DNA of 64,000 nt, from positions 62,001 through 126,000 of the forward strand of contig JAUHWH010000007.1 of NCBI GenBank assembly GCA_030424715.1. Reading direction: 5' to 3'. This document shows, piece after piece, positions 1 to 8,836 of this stretch (the stretch's first letter is position 1; every line of letters begins with the position of its first letter). Under the pieces are notes generated by a model. It saw only the letters and a list, made by a program, of their open reading frames with translations. It had not been told where the DNA came from and ran no database searches. The translations under genes and the position numbers were made by a program. Source of the DNA: Bdellovibrionia bacterium (GTDB taxonomy: Bacteria; Bdellovibrionota; Bdellovibrionia; Bdellovibrionales; JAGQZY01).

Positions 1-1
1 T

Positions 2-1243
2 AAGTTGGAGCAGGCTATGGACTCATTGCGCTGTCCACCTGAAGACTCGCTTATCAAGAACCTATCGGGTGGTGAAAAGCGCCGCGTGGCCATGTGCCGC
101 TTGCTCCTTTCCAATCCTGATATTTTGTTAATGGATGAGCCAACCAACCATATGGACGCTGAGACGGTGGCATGGCTTGAGCATTTCTTGGATCAGTTCC
201 CTGGAACAGTTATAGCAGTGACCCATGATCGCTACTTTCTCGATAACGTTGCCGGTTGGATCCTTGAGCTGGACCGAGGAGAGGGCATTCCTTGGAAGGG
301 CAACTATTCTTCTTGGCTTGAGCAAAAAGAAAAACGTCTACAAACCGAAGAGAAGCAAGAATCAAAGCGCAACAAGACCCTCGAGCGTGAGTTGGAGTGG
401 GTCCGTAAAGGGGCTAAGGGCAGGCAGTCCAAATCAAAGGCTCGCCTTGAGGCTTATGAGTCTTTACTTAAAGACCCCACCCCAGAAAAGCTGCAAGAGA
501 TGCAGATTTACATTCCACCAGGCCCGCGTTTGGGAAATACCGTAATTGAGGCAAAAAATATAACAAAAGCTTTCGGCGACAAATTGTTGATCGATGACTT
601 GAGCTTCTCTCTACCCCGTGGCGGTATCGTGGGAATCATTGGGCCCAATGGAGCCGGGAAAACCACATTGTTTAACATGATGGCCGGACTAGAGAAGCCA
701 GACAGTGGTGAGATTTTGATCGGGGAGACGGTCAAGTTGGCCTACGTCGACCAAGACCGCTCCACCCTTGATCCGAACAAAACAATTTGGGAAGAGATCT
801 CAGGCGGTCACGAGATGATCCAGGTGGGCAACAAAGAGATGAATTCACGAGCCTACGTCTCGCGATTCAATTTTGTGGGTGCCGATCAGCAGAAGAAGAC
901 AGGAGTTCTGTCGGGTGGTGAGCGTAACCGCGTGAACATGGCTAAGCTCTTGCTCTCGGGTGGCAACGTTCTTTTGTTGGATGAACCAACCAACGACCTT
1001 GACGTGAACACCATGCGTGCTCTCGAAGAGGCCCTCTTAAATTTCGGTGGCTCCGTGGTTTGTATCAGCCATGATCGCTGGTTCTTAGATCGAATTTGCA
1101 CCCATATCATGGCCTTTGAAAACGACTCTCAGGTGAACTTCTTTGCTGGTAACTACACTGAGTGGGAAGAAGACTACAAAAAACGAATGGGCATAGATAC
1201 TTTAACGCCAAAAAGAATCCGTTACCGGAAGTTGCAGAACTAA
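2..1243 (+). CDS. ettA: Energy-dependent translational throttle protein EttA (ABC-F), 5' end cut by window
   Basis: ABC-F ATPase that binds the ribosomal E site and gates entry into elongation according to ADP/ATP state. The reading frame is open to the left window edge, so about 140 N-terminal residues of a protein usually near 555 aa are missing, including the first Walker A. Visible are the NBD1 signature LSGGEKRR, Walker [12 protein letters not shown] and switch HDRYF, the linker motif [13 protein letters not shown], then a complete NBD2 with Walker [10 protein letters not shown], signature [19 protein letters not shown] and SHDRWF. The close match to E. coli EttA through the linker distinguishes it from Uup or YbiT. 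It ends convergently with the J-domain gene. Identity is secure; the missing start is the only limitation. Confidence 0.95.
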   Translation, partial: KLEQAMDSLRCPPEDSLIKNLSGGEKRRVAMCRLLLSNPDILLMDEPTNHMDAETVAWLEHFLDQFPGTVIAVTHDRYFLDNVAGWILELDRGEGIPWKGNYSSWLEQKEKRLQTEEKQESKRNKTLERELEWVRKGAKGRQSKSKARLEAYESLLKDPTPEKLQEMQIYIPPGPRLGNTVIEAKNITKAFGDKLLIDDLSFSLPRGGIVGIIGPNGAGKTTLFNMMAGLEKPDSGEILIGETVKLAYVDQDRSTLDPNKTIWEEISGGHEMIQVGNKEMNSRAYVSRFNFVGADQQKKTGVLSGGERNRVNMAKLLLSGGNVLLLDEPTNDLDVNTMRALEEALLNFGGSVVCISHDRWFLDRICTHIMAFENDSQVNFFAGNYTEWEEDYKKRMGIDTLTPKRIRYRKLQN

Positions 1244-1304
1244 AAAGAGGCTCGCCGTTTATTTAGCGGGTTGAAGTCCTGGCCGCGAAAGGGAATGCTC
1301 TTTT

Positions 1305-1405
1305 GAGGCTGAGGCTGAGGCTGAGGCTGGTCTGGATTTGGATTTGGATTTGGATTTGGATTTGGATTTGGATTTGGATTTGGATTTGGATTTGGATTTG
1401 GATTT
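1305..1405. repeat. Two adjacent hexanucleotide tandem repeats, GAGGCT x4 and GGATTT x12
   Basis: Four copies of GAGGCT (1305-1328) are followed by twelve uninterrupted perfect copies of GGATTT (1334-1405). The array lies between the convergent 3' ends of ettA and the J-domain gene and overlaps no plausible gene. Perfect copies suggest recent expansion and likely copy-number variation between strains. No terminator hairpin was seen for ettA, so the array occupies the place where one would be expected. Confidence 0.95.
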
Positions 1406-1449
1406 GTGTGGGGGCTTGCATCTTCGCCCCATAAACAATTGACTAGTTT

Positions 1450-1992
1450 TTAAGATCGATCGTCATTGGACGCTGAGGAGGTGTCCTTTGTTGTTTTGCT
1501 CTTGCTTGCAATGGCCGCCTCTAGAATTCGATAGGCCTCGGTGCATTCCTGAAAGATTTCGGCGCCGTTGGGGCGGTGGCCATTATCAGGGTGAAAGATC
1601 TTAGCGAGTTTACGATACTGTTTTTTCAGTTGTTTCTCTGAAAGTCGACCTTCATCGAGATCGGCTCCGTGGCGGGTGAGGGTCATAAAAGGGGTTGCAT
1701 TATCAAGTCCAAGCTCCCCAATACTAAAAAAGATTTCGGGGGCCGAGTTCGGCTTGGGGATCGGTGCCTCTGGATTTTCGGCTTGGTTTCTGATCTGTGG
1801 CTGGGTGCTACAGTTGAGGTAAGCCTCTCCAGCGGAGGGGGGTGTCCATCGAAATGAGTCCATAAAAAGCGGGGGAATCACTGGTGAATGGGGGCGTTTT
1901 TTTACTGTGTAGGACGAGCTTTTTGGCAGGTTCTCCTCGGGAAAGCCCATCTTCTTCTGTAAAATGTCAGCAAAACCACTCTCAAAAGCCAT
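1450..1992 (-). CDS. J-domain (DnaJ-like) protein with C-terminal J domain
   Basis: 180 aa. The J domain is C-terminal (about residues 105-170) with the helix II basic run KKQYRKLAKIF, the HPD tripeptide needed to stimulate DnaK ATPase, and a helix III ending in EAYRILEAA. The first 100 residues are rich in Pro and Ser and look disordered. It lacks the Gly/Phe region, zinc domain and substrate-binding domain of true DnaJ, so it is a specialised J protein recruiting DnaK to some local target rather than the general chaperone. The ATG at 1992 is used. It is monocistronic and convergent with ettA. The client cannot be told from sequence. Confidence 0.8.
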   Translation of the reverse strand: MAFESGFADILQKKMGFPEENLPKSSSYTVKKRPHSPVIPPLFMDSFRWTPPSAGEAYLNCSTQPQIRNQAENPEAPIPKPNSAPEIFFSIGELGLDNATPFMTLTRHGADLDEGRLSEKQLKKQYRKLAKIFHPDNGHRPNGAEIFQECTEAYRILEAAIASKSKTTKDTSSASNDDRS

Positions 1993-2309
1993 ATTTTCTT
2001 ATCGGATGATGCGGTTTTTCCTTAATAGGAATAATTTGCCGCAATCCCTCTCGAAGAGCCTATAAAGAGCCTGTTCTTGCCGTCGTCTCGATATCTTGAA
2101 AGGCAAGGCAGTAGCCACTTTGACTGAATTACGGAGGGGTCTCATAGGTAAAATGATCCCTCGGTGAAACATCCTTACTGACTGGGGTTCGCGCCGGTTT
2201 CAGAGGGGAAATGTCTTTTTTCTCTATCTTTTTGGTTGACTCAAAACAGTGTTAACTATGAACTGTAGGGGTGGAAACATATTAACAACCACTTAGCAAC
2301 GGGGGAACC
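1993..2309. other. Intergenic region between divergent J-domain and SWIB genes
   Basis: No gene is supportable here. It must hold the promoters of both divergent genes. A TTGACT hexamer at 2236-2241 followed after 15 bases by TATGAA (2257-2262) is the best promoter-like pair on the + strand, with shorter than ideal spacing. A GGGGGAA stretch just upstream of the ATG at 2310 is the ribosome-binding site. Confidence 0.4.
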
Positions 2310-2810
2310 ATGGCAAAGAAAAAGAAAGCCACTAAGAAAAAAACCGCTAAAAAGAAAACAGCGAAGAAGAAAGTAGCCAAGAAAAAAGTCGCAAAAAAGA
2401 AAGCGACAAAGAAAAAGGCCACTAAGAAAAAAGCCACAAAAAAGAAAGCGGCCAAGAAAAAAACCGCAAAGAAAAAAACGGCTAAAAAGGCGACTAAGAA
2501 AAAAGCCACTAAGAAAAAAGCCGCTAAGAAAAAAACAAAAGCTAAAAAGACGAAAACGAAGCGTAAGCCAAATGCGGCTTTCATGAAGCCTTTGACTCCT
2601 AGTGCAGAACTTGCTGCTATCGTAGGAAGCAAGCCTCTTCCTCGTACTCAGGTTGTTAAAAAGCTTTGGGTTTATATCAAGAAAAATGATCTTCAGGATT
2701 CTAAAAACAGAAGAAACATCAACGCTGATGCCAATCTGAAAAAAGTATTCGGTAAGAATCAAGTTTCTATGTTTGAAATGACTAAACTTGTAAGTAAGCA
2801 CTTGAAATAA
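2310..2810 (+). CDS. Histone H1-like lysine-repeat protein with C-terminal SWIB/MDM2 domain
   Basis: 166 aa in two parts. Residues 2-85 are tandem K-K-K-A-T/A repeats (ATKKK, AAKKK, TAKKK), a strongly basic tail like eukaryotic H1 C-termini and bacterial AlgP/HupN-type proteins, expected to bind DNA non-specifically. Residues about 88-166 form a SWIB/MDM2 domain (start AAFMKPLTPSAEL, then VVKKLWVYIKKNDLQD, RRNINAD, LKKVFG, and a C-terminal helix ending VSKHLK). SWIB is a eukaryotic-type chromatin or p53-binding fold found in few bacteria, notably Chlamydiae and Bdellovibrio relatives. Likely a nucleoid-associated protein. It has a GGGGGAA Shine-Dalgarno and its own terminator, so it is probably monocistronic and well expressed. 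Confidence 0.85.
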   Translation: MAKKKKATKKKTAKKKTAKKKVAKKKVAKKKATKKKATKKKATKKKAAKKKTAKKKTAKKATKKKATKKKAAKKKTKAKKTKTKRKPNAAFMKPLTPSAELAAIVGSKPLPRTQVVKKLWVYIKKNDLQDSKNRRNINADANLKKVFGKNQVSMFEMTKLVSKHLK

Positions 2811-2833
2811 GCCACTTCGCATACGATGAGTGA

Positions 2834-2860
2834 AAAAGGAGCCCCTGGGCTCCTTTTTTT
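2834..2860 (+). terminator. Rho-independent terminator of the SWIB gene
   Basis: An 11-bp inverted repeat (2834-2844 with 2847-2857, core GGAGCCC/GGGCTCC) is followed by a T run, 23 bases after the SWIB stop codon. The A run on the 5' side may let it work in both directions. Confidence 0.9.
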
Positions 2861-2911
2861 ATTTGTGATTCACCTTGCAATTTTCACGGATTTATTACAC
2901 ATTGCGTAGCT

Positions 2912-3667
2912 ATGACTGTAAAAACCGCAAGTGATATCAAAGCCATGGAGAAGGTCTGTCAGCTAGCCGCCCAGACCCTCGAGTATGTGGGTAAATACGT
3001 CAAGCCAGGGGTGACAACCAACGAACTGGACCAGCTGGTCTACGATTACACCCTTTCCAACGATGCCAAGCCAGCACCGCTCAATTATAACGGCTTTCCG
3101 AAGTCCATTTGCACCTCGGTGAATCACTGTATCTGCCATGGAGTGCCAGACGACACGGTTTTAAAAGAGGGCGACATAATCAACGTCGATGTGACGAGCT
3201 ACAAATTCGGCTTTCACGGCGATACGTCTCGGACCTTTTTTGTTGGCGATGTCAGCGAAAAAGCCAAAGAGATCACGGAAGTGGCCGAAACAGCCATGTT
3301 CAAGGGGATTGAGGCCATTCGCCCCACCGGTACAGTTGGTGATATCGGATTTGCCATCAACAAATATGTTACTCGTAAGGGCTATTTTGCCGTCAGAGAG
3401 ATCGGAGGCCACGGTATCGGTCGCCAGTTCCACGAAGACCCCTTCGTCCCCTCCTTCGGTCGCAAGGGCAAGGGAGACCGTTTAAAGCCCTTTGGGACGA
3501 TCACGGTTGAGCCCATGGTGAATGAAAACAACAAGCCGATTATAGAGCTGAGCATCCCGAACTCCACTATCCGCTACTACGAGACCGAGGATAAGACCCT
3601 CTCTGCCCAATTTGAGCACACCGTTTTAATTACGGATTCTGGTTATGAAATCCTGACCCAGGTCTAA
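2912..3667 (+). CDS. map: Methionine aminopeptidase, type I
   Basis: Cytosolic metalloprotease that removes the initiator Met from nascent proteins. 251 aa, the usual short bacterial type I form without an N-terminal zinc-finger extension. The pita-bread-fold residues are present: His in HCICHGVP, metal ligands Asp in INVDVT and Asp in HGDTSRTF, His in GGHGIGRQFHEDP, Glu in TVEPM, and the final Glu in AQFEHTVLI. The ATG at 2912 has no strong Shine-Dalgarno. It follows the SWIB terminator and precedes ahcY by about 75 bases, so it may be cotranscribed with ahcY. Confidence 0.95.
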   Translation: MTVKTASDIKAMEKVCQLAAQTLEYVGKYVKPGVTTNELDQLVYDYTLSNDAKPAPLNYNGFPKSICTSVNHCICHGVPDDTVLKEGDIINVDVTSYKFGFHGDTSRTFFVGDVSEKAKEITEVAETAMFKGIEAIRPTGTVGDIGFAINKYVTRKGYFAVREIGGHGIGRQFHEDPFVPSFGRKGKGDRLKPFGTITVEPMVNENNKPIIELSIPNSTIRYYETEDKTLSAQFEHTVLITDSGYEILTQV

Positions 3668-3742
3668 AAAATCTTGACCCCCATTGCTGCACCTGTTTGA
3701 CTGTGTTGTATTTTTTAACGATGTGACCAAGAGGTGAATGAG

Positions 3743-5119
3743 ATGATGGGAGAGACTATGTCTGAAACAATGAGTACTCCAAAAACAATGGCCGGCGAGC
3801 CCGATTTTCGTGTTGTAAAGAGCGCGATGGAAGACCCTAAGGTTTTCGCAGAATTGGCCCGTTGGGGACGTGAAGAGATCAAAATAGCCGAACAAGAAAT
3901 GCCTGGATTGATGGCTCTTAGAAAAGAGTATGGTGAGTCTCAGCCTCTTAAGGGTGCTCGCATTGCAGGATGTTTGCACATGACCATTCAAACAGCGGTT
4001 CTTATCGAAACTCTGACTCAATTGGGTGCCGAGGTTCGTTGGTCTTCGTGCAACATCTTCTCGACTCAAGACCATGCTGCGGTCGCTATGGCAGCCGCTG
4101 GGATCCCAGTATTTGCTTGGAAGGGCGAGACCGAAGAAGAAGCCGAGTGGTGCATTGAGCAGACTATCACAGGGTGGGGCGATGAAGGCTTCAATCTTAT
4201 TTTGGATGACGGTGGCGATCTGACCAACATGATGCACTTGCCAAAGTATGCCAAAGAAATGGAAAAAATTATTGGCCTATCAGAAGAAACCACAACTGGT
4301 ATCCACAACCTCGAAAAAATGTTGAAAGACGGCAAATTAAAAGTGCCTGCCATCAACGTTAACGATTCTGTAACAAAATCGAAATTTGATAACCTATACG
4401 GCTGTCGCGAGTCTTTGGCTGACGGTATCAAGCGTGCCACCGATGTGATGTTGGCTGGTAAAGTTGTGGTTGTTGCCGGATATGGTGATGTTGGTAAGGG
4501 CTGTGCCCACTCTATGAAGTCTTACGGGGCTCGTGTGATCATCACCGAAATCGATCCGATTTGTGCCTTGCAAGCGGCGATGGAAGGTTACCAGGTCACC
4601 ACAATGGAAGAAGTGGCTGATTACGCCGATATTTTCGTAACCACGACCGGTTGCTGTGACATCATCACTGAAAAACACTTTAGCGTGATGAAAAATGGTG
4701 CCATTGTTTGTAACATCGGTCACTTTGATATCGAAATCGACATGGCTTGGCTGAATGCTAATTCCGAAGTTCGTGAGGTGAAGCCGCAAGTGGACATTCA
4801 TAAAATGAAAAATGGTAACGAGATTATCGTTCTTGCGAAGGGCCGTCTCGTGAACTTGGGTTGTGCCACAGGTCACCCCTCATTTGTTATGAGTAACTCT
4901 TTTAGTAACCAAGTGTTGGCTCAGATTGACCTTTATCAGAACGGCAGCAAATACCAAGACATTGGTGTTTATATGCTTCCTAAAGAGTTGGATGAGAAAG
5001 TGGCTCTTCTTCACCTTGAGCAAATCGGCGTGAAAATCACCACTCTTTCAGACAAGCAATCGGGCTATCTTGGTCTTGATAAGGCTGGACCTTTCAAGCC
5101 AGGGCACTACCGTTATTAA
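3743..5119 (+). CDS. ahcY: Adenosylhomocysteinase (S-adenosylhomocysteine hydrolase)
   Basis: NAD-dependent enzyme splitting S-adenosylhomocysteine into adenosine and homocysteine, closing the methyl cycle. 458 aa from the ATG at 3743, chosen because AAGAGGTG lies 6 bases upstream; a GTG at 3734 and an ATG at 3758 are alternatives. Seen: substrate motif [13 protein letters not shown], the [14 protein letters not shown] segment, the NAD-binding loop [10 protein letters not shown], a HFDIEIDM stretch, and the C-terminal [14 protein letters not shown] with the NAD-contacting Lys and Tyr. Length and motifs match the bacterial family throughout. No SAH riboswitch is apparent in the short leader. 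A terminator follows. Confidence 0.97.
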   Translation: MMGETMSETMSTPKTMAGEPDFRVVKSAMEDPKVFAELARWGREEIKIAEQEMPGLMALRKEYGESQPLKGARIAGCLHMTIQTAVLIETLTQLGAEVRWSSCNIFSTQDHAAVAMAAAGIPVFAWKGETEEEAEWCIEQTITGWGDEGFNLILDDGGDLTNMMHLPKYAKEMEKIIGLSEETTTGIHNLEKMLKDGKLKVPAINVNDSVTKSKFDNLYGCRESLADGIKRATDVMLAGKVVVVAGYGDVGKGCAHSMKSYGARVIITEIDPICALQAAMEGYQVTTMEEVADYADIFVTTTGCCDIITEKHFSVMKNGAIVCNIGHFDIEIDMAWLNANSEVREVKPQVDIHKMKNGNEIIVLAKGRLVNLGCATGHPSFVMSNSFSNQVLAQIDLYQNGSKYQDIGVYMLPKELDEKVALLHLEQIGVKITTLSDKQSGYLGLDKAGPFKPGHYRY

Positions 5120-5185
5120 ATTTAGACGAAGCCGCGAGGAGCCTCTCTTTGAGGGGCGCGGTTTTACAAATATTTTGCTTAATAA

Positions 5186-5219
5186 AAAAGGGAACCTTTC
5201 GGTTCCCTTTTCTTTTTTT
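5186..5219 (+). terminator. Rho-independent terminator after ahcY
   Basis: A perfect 11-bp stem (5186-5196 with 5201-5211, core GGGAACC/GGTTCCC), TTTC loop and T-rich tail. It sits between convergent genes and the A run on the other side may serve the outer-membrane protein gene as well. Confidence 0.92.
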
Positions 5220-5234
5220 GGATAGTCGAAGGCG

Positions 5235-5777
5235 CTACATCCAAAAGGTGAGATTAAACATCCCCGAGTACGTTCCAGTATTCTGACTGTCTCCGTCGAT
5301 CACGACATAAGAGAACTGTGGCCCTAAAGTAAAGTTGGGAGCCACAGCAAACTGGTAGCCCGCGGTCAATCCGAAGGATGTGTCACTCTCGTTAACACAA
5401 CTGACATTGCTCGGGCAGCTCAGGTTGCTTTGCGTGGTACCAAGCAAGCCGCTGAGCCAAAAGCCATTTTCATCGGCCGGATTGAAGTAGTAGGTCACCT
5501 CTCCCATGATATTGGTTAAGCTGACATCGGCACTGAGGGTGGGGAAGGGTTGGATGGTCGATGTGGTGCCGTACCGATTGATGTATAACCCGACGCTCAC
5601 ATGGTCATTAAACAAGACTCCAGCTCGAACACCATAAGAGAGCTCGTTGTCAAATTCGAAAATTGGGGTGGACTCGACTCCAGTCAGACCAAGCATTCCT
5701 GAAACATAGAAAGCATCTTGGGCGCTGGCGCTCAAGGAGCTAAGGCATAACCCGATAATCAATGTGAGTTTTTTCAT
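5235..5777 (-). CDS. Small outer-membrane beta-barrel protein
   Basis: 180 aa with a clear signal peptide cleaved after SLSASA (about residue 19). The mature part alternates short hydrophobic strands and turns, such as FYVSGMLGL, YGVRAGVLF, VSVGLYINRYG and FGLTAGYQFAV, and ends in FNLTFWM, typical of an 8-stranded OmpA/opacity-like barrel. Two Cys in one extracellular-type loop (SCPSNVSC) could form a disulfide. It has a strong GGAGGAATT ribosome-binding site and lies 23 bases downstream of orn on the same strand, so cotranscription is possible. Specific function unknown. Confidence 0.7.
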   Translation of the reverse strand: MKKLTLIIGLCLSSLSASAQDAFYVSGMLGLTGVESTPIFEFDNELSYGVRAGVLFNDHVSVGLYINRYGTTSTIQPFPTLSADVSLTNIMGEVTYYFNPADENGFWLSGLLGTTQSNLSCPSNVSCVNESDTSFGLTAGYQFAVAPNFTLGPQFSYVVIDGDSQNTGTYSGMFNLTFWM

Positions 5778-5800
5778 AATTCCTCCGATGGGGTTGGCTG

Positions 5801-6319
5801 TTATTTGTTTTCAATAAAATCAATAAAGGTTTTAAGCTCAGCGATGCTCTCTTTGATGTCGTCTAAGGCTCGGTGGCTGTCTGATTTTGTGTAGGTCACT
5901 TTGAATTTTGACTCCATAATTAACTTCCAGGCGGTGACATCCAGCATTCGATAGTGCAGTAGCGAGGCGAGTTGGGGCATATAGGCATCAATGAACTTTC
6001 GGTCTTGGCCGATGCTATTGCCACACAAAACTGCGGGTTCGTCACCAAAGTGTTTTTTTACAATATCGCAAAGAGCCTGTTCCACATCGTTTTGCTTAGG
6101 AGCTGATGCTATTTTCGGAGTCAGTCCACTTTTGCCGTGCTGGTTGGTGTTCCATTCGTCCATATTGTCTAAAAAGCTCTGATCTTGAAAAACTACAGAT
6201 TCGTAACTTTCAAGACTATTAAAGTCGCCGTCTGTAACGATCGCGGCGACTTCAATAATGCGCTCTTTGGTAACATCAAGACCCGTCATTTCCATATCAA
6301 TCCACAATAATTTATCCAT
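5801..6319 (-). CDS. orn: Oligoribonuclease (DEDDh 3'-5' exoribonuclease)
   Basis: Degrades 2-5 nt RNAs, including pGpG from c-di-GMP breakdown, to mononucleotides. 172 aa. The DEDDh residues are visible: D and E in WIDMEMTGLD, D in NSIGQDRKFID, and H plus D in SHRALDDIKESI. The MLDVTAWKL segment is characteristic of Orn rather than other DnaQ-fold nucleases. It is slightly shorter than the roughly 180-residue proteobacterial form. Because three PilZ proteins occur in the window, its pGpG-clearing role may matter for c-di-GMP turnover in this organism. Confidence 0.93.
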   Translation of the reverse strand: MDKLLWIDMEMTGLDVTKERIIEVAAIVTDGDFNSLESYESVVFQDQSFLDNMDEWNTNQHGKSGLTPKIASAPKQNDVEQALCDIVKKHFGDEPAVLCGNSIGQDRKFIDAYMPQLASLLHYRMLDVTAWKLIMESKFKVTYTKSDSHRALDDIKESIAELKTFIDFIENK

Positions 6320-6407
6320 GGGCAGATACTAAACAGGTCTGAGCTGGATGGGTAGTCTCAGGGCCCCAATGGGCGACGGCTGTCAAAGGGGGGACTTTGG
6401 GGTCTCC

Positions 6408-6674
6408 TCAGGATAGAATGATGACCAAGCAACCCGTGTTTTTTTTACCGTTGTCCATGGTCTCGTATTCCCAGGGATACCCCCCAAGCTTGAGGTAGCG
6501 TAGAAGTTCTGCCTTGACCTTGCCACTGCCCTTGCCAGGCATGATTTTGATTCGATCTTGGTTCTGATTTTTCATAATAAACTGATCCACCAGGTCAAAG
6601 ACTTGATCAGTGGTTCGACCGTGTAAGTCGAGGGTGGGGGCTTGGCGTTTTTTCTTTGTGGCCATGGGGGCCAT
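6408..6674 (-). CDS. Smr domain protein
   Basis: 88 aa, essentially a stand-alone Smr domain of the type fused to MutS2: LDLHGRTTDQVFDLVDQF holds the LDLHG motif, followed by IKIMPGKGSGKVKAELLRYL with the conserved GKG-G box. Stand-alone Smr proteins are proposed nucleases or RNA/DNA-binding proteins. Start either at ATG 6674 or three codons later (MATKKKR). The C-terminus (KNTGCLVIILS) matches the usual end of this family. It is divergent from the SDR operon. Confidence 0.8.
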   Translation of the reverse strand: MAPMATKKKRQAPTLDLHGRTTDQVFDLVDQFIMKNQNQDRIKIMPGKGSGKVKAELLRYLKLGGYPWEYETMDNGKKNTGCLVIILS

Positions 6675-6839
6675 TCTAGGGATAGGTGGCCTCAGAGGTC
6701 AACGGAAATGGCCGCTTGTTTCGGATGCCTGGCCTGTCGGCGCCGAGGTCTCCACTAAGTTCAATGGGGAACCCGCAATTGATCTTTTGGGGCACCTTTG
6801 ATAGTTTTCGCTATACAGAAATCGAGCAAGGAGAGTCCG

Positions 6840-7601
6840 GTGAAAAAAAGAGCATTGGTTTGTGGAGCTTCACAGGGCATTGGCCGTGCCACTGCGAAAG
6901 AGCTGGCCCAGGAAGGTGTGGCGGTGACGGTCTTCGCTCGAAGTGAAGACAAACTCAAGGCCCTAGTCGGTGAGCTTGCCGGTGAAGGCCACGATTTCAT
7001 GGTCGGTGATATCGGGAACCCCGCCACTTGGACTGATGAGTTACAAAAACGACATTCTGCAAACCCATACTCGATTCTTATTCTTAACTCTGGCGGCCCC
7101 AAAGGCGGGGCGATCTCGCAAGCGCAACCTGAAGAGTTTATGCAAGCCATGCAAAATCATTTGGTTGCCAATTCAATATTGGTTCGCACTGTTATGGACG
7201 GGATGAAGCAAAAATCTTTTGGTCGTATAGTTACGATCACCTCCACTTCGGTTAAGGTCCCCATTCCCCATCTCGGGGTGTCTAATACGGCGCGAGCGGC
7301 GGTGGCAAGTTGGGGTAAGACGCTTTCGTTAGAACTGGCTCCCTATGGGATCACTGTGAATAATGTTATGCCAGGATTCACCAAGACCCCTCGTTTAGAG
7401 TCTCTCATTAAGGCCAAGGCGGAGAGTCTTGGTAAGAGCTACGCTGAGGTCGAGACCTCATGGAAGGACTTAGTTCCCATGAAGAGATTTGCCGAACCCG
7501 AGGAGACCGCCAATCTTATTGCTTTTCTTTGTAGTGACAAAGCGGCCTATATCTCTGGGCAAAGTATTGCCGTGGATGGCGGACGGGTGGGGTGCCTATG
7601 A
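6840..7601 (+). CDS. SDR-family protein of the BKR-like subgroup, catalytic Tyr and Lys replaced
   Basis: 253 aa from GTG 6840, chosen because AAGGAGAG lies just upstream. Rossmann fold with the cofactor loop CGASQGIG near the N-terminus and NSGGP where classical SDRs have NNAG. In place of the catalytic YxxxK the sequence reads GVSNTARAAV, so Tyr is Ser and Lys is Arg; the upstream catalytic Ser segment TSTSVK remains. This pattern fits the described beta-ketoacyl-ACP-reductase-like SDR subgroup that lacks a perfect catalytic tetrad. It is first in an operon with the flavin oxidoreductase and aldehyde dehydrogenase, with ATGA overlap to the next gene, so it probably acts in the same pathway. 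Substrate unknown. Confidence 0.85.
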   Translation: MKKRALVCGASQGIGRATAKELAQEGVAVTVFARSEDKLKALVGELAGEGHDFMVGDIGNPATWTDELQKRHSANPYSILILNSGGPKGGAISQAQPEEFMQAMQNHLVANSILVRTVMDGMKQKSFGRIVTITSTSVKVPIPHLGVSNTARAAVASWGKTLSLELAPYGITVNNVMPGFTKTPRLESLIKAKAESLGKSYAEVETSWKDLVPMKRFAEPEETANLIAFLCSDKAAYISGQSIAVDGGRVGCL

Positions 7602-8824
7602 AGTTCGATATTTTCCTCTCCATCTGTCAAAATGAAGTGGACGGTGTGATCCCCAGTGAAAGCCAGATGTTCAAAAACTTTTTCTCGCAAGTGAAGCTCG
7701 CCGACGAGTTGGGCTATAAAACCGCATGGATCGCTGAAACCCATTTGTCCTGCCAGGTTCAAAAAGAAAACCCCCAAGCGGTGATCCCAAACTTCCAAGG
7801 AGAAATTGGTCTTAATACTGACATCTTGCAAATGGCCCATCTTATTTTTGCTCAGACCAAACAAATCAATATTGGGTCTGCCATCCGCAACATCATGTGC
7901 AACGGCGGGCCCATCGCCCATGCTGAAGCCGTAAAGACTTTTTTGACCTTGCACTCTTTTCAGCCGTCCTCGGACCGTCTGCTGGAGCTCGGGTTTGCGG
8001 CCGGACGTTTTCCATTTTCGAATCGCCCTTACGGCGTCAAAGCTCGCAATCGTACCGAAGCGGCGGCCTGGCCAGCTCTCAACGGTCGGGTGTTTTTACA
8101 GGGAACTGAAATCTTTTTGCGATTTCTAAAAGGCGAAATTCTTGCCATTGATGACATCACGCCGATCACCCTTGATCGTGCCCTGTTTCGCAGTGACGAA
8201 GATTGGCAAAAAGTGGTGGACGTTTATAAAGACGAGTTCTCTGTATCAGGTGAGGTTTCTAAAATCTCCATTCCGGCTTTTTGGGATTTTGAAAAAGTGG
8301 GTGTGATCCCTTTTGATGCTCCCTTAGATTCTCTACGTCTAACCATTGGTGCGCACTGGGCGGAGGCCCACGAAGTGGCAAACCGTTATTTGCCTGTGGG
8401 TGTGTTTAACCTATCAATCACGCCACCGAAAGTCATCGAGGCCACCCATGAGCGTATGAAGAGCACTTTCCACAAAGACGGCGGTGCGTGGGATCGTTCC
8501 AAAATGCCGCGGACCGTTTTAGTTTTTATCAACGACGATCCAAAATTGTCAGTCCAAGAAAATGACGAAGTGGCAAAGCAAAGGGCCACGGCGGCGAACG
8601 AAGCCTATTGGTCAGCGATTCAAGGGACGATCGATCCGGTGAAATTGGCGATGGCAGTGGATAATGCCTTAGTCGGTCACCCGGAAACTGTAAAAGCGCA
8701 AATGCAAGAGCGCTTTCATCCCGAAGATCGGCTAATGCTCTGGTTTGATTTTAACAATCATGACAACGACTCGGTCACAGAATCCATGACTCTTTTTATG
8801 GAAAAAGTGGCCCCTCACTTTTAA
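7598..8824 (+). CDS. Luciferase-like (LLM class) flavin-dependent oxidoreductase
   Basis: 408 aa, starting at ATG 7598 within an ATGA overlap with the SDR stop codon. Bacterial-luciferase-type TIM barrel: the early strand FDIFLSICQNE, the LADELGYKTAWIAETHL segment typical of the family, INIGSAIRN, and PIAHAEAVKT. Enzymes of this class use FMNH2 and O2 to hydroxylate or cleave substrates such as aldehydes, sulfonates or heterocycles. The 'AETHL' His region is the usual flavin/substrate area. Located between an SDR and an aldehyde dehydrogenase, it may oxygenate a substrate whose aldehyde product goes to the next enzyme. No close named relative is recognised, so the substrate is left open. Confidence 0.8.
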   Translation: MKFDIFLSICQNEVDGVIPSESQMFKNFFSQVKLADELGYKTAWIAETHLSCQVQKENPQAVIPNFQGEIGLNTDILQMAHLIFAQTKQINIGSAIRNIMCNGGPIAHAEAVKTFLTLHSFQPSSDRLLELGFAAGRFPFSNRPYGVKARNRTEAAAWPALNGRVFLQGTEIFLRFLKGEILAIDDITPITLDRALFRSDEDWQKVVDVYKDEFSVSGEVSKISIPAFWDFEKVGVIPFDAPLDSLRLTIGAHWAEAHEVANRYLPVGVFNLSITPPKVIEATHERMKSTFHKDGGAWDRSKMPRTVLVFINDDPKLSVQENDEVAKQRATAANEAYWSAIQGTIDPVKLAMAVDNALVGHPETVKAQMQERFHPEDRLMLWFDFNNHDNDSVTESMTLFMEKVAPHF

Positions 8825-8836
8825 GGGGACCTTGCT

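Noticed and set aside
1305-1405. CRISPR-like array
   Set aside because: Units are six bases with no unique spacers and no cas genes; it is a simple microsatellite. The same holds for 40921-41008.
2256-2822. Long minus-strand frames rich in Phe, Leu and Ala opposite the SWIB gene
   Set aside because: They are the complement of the AAG/AAA Lys-repeat codons; the + strand product has a recognised domain and start.
3668-3742. SAH riboswitch upstream of ahcY
   Set aside because: The leader is only about 70 bases and lacks the paired conserved segments expected of that aptamer.
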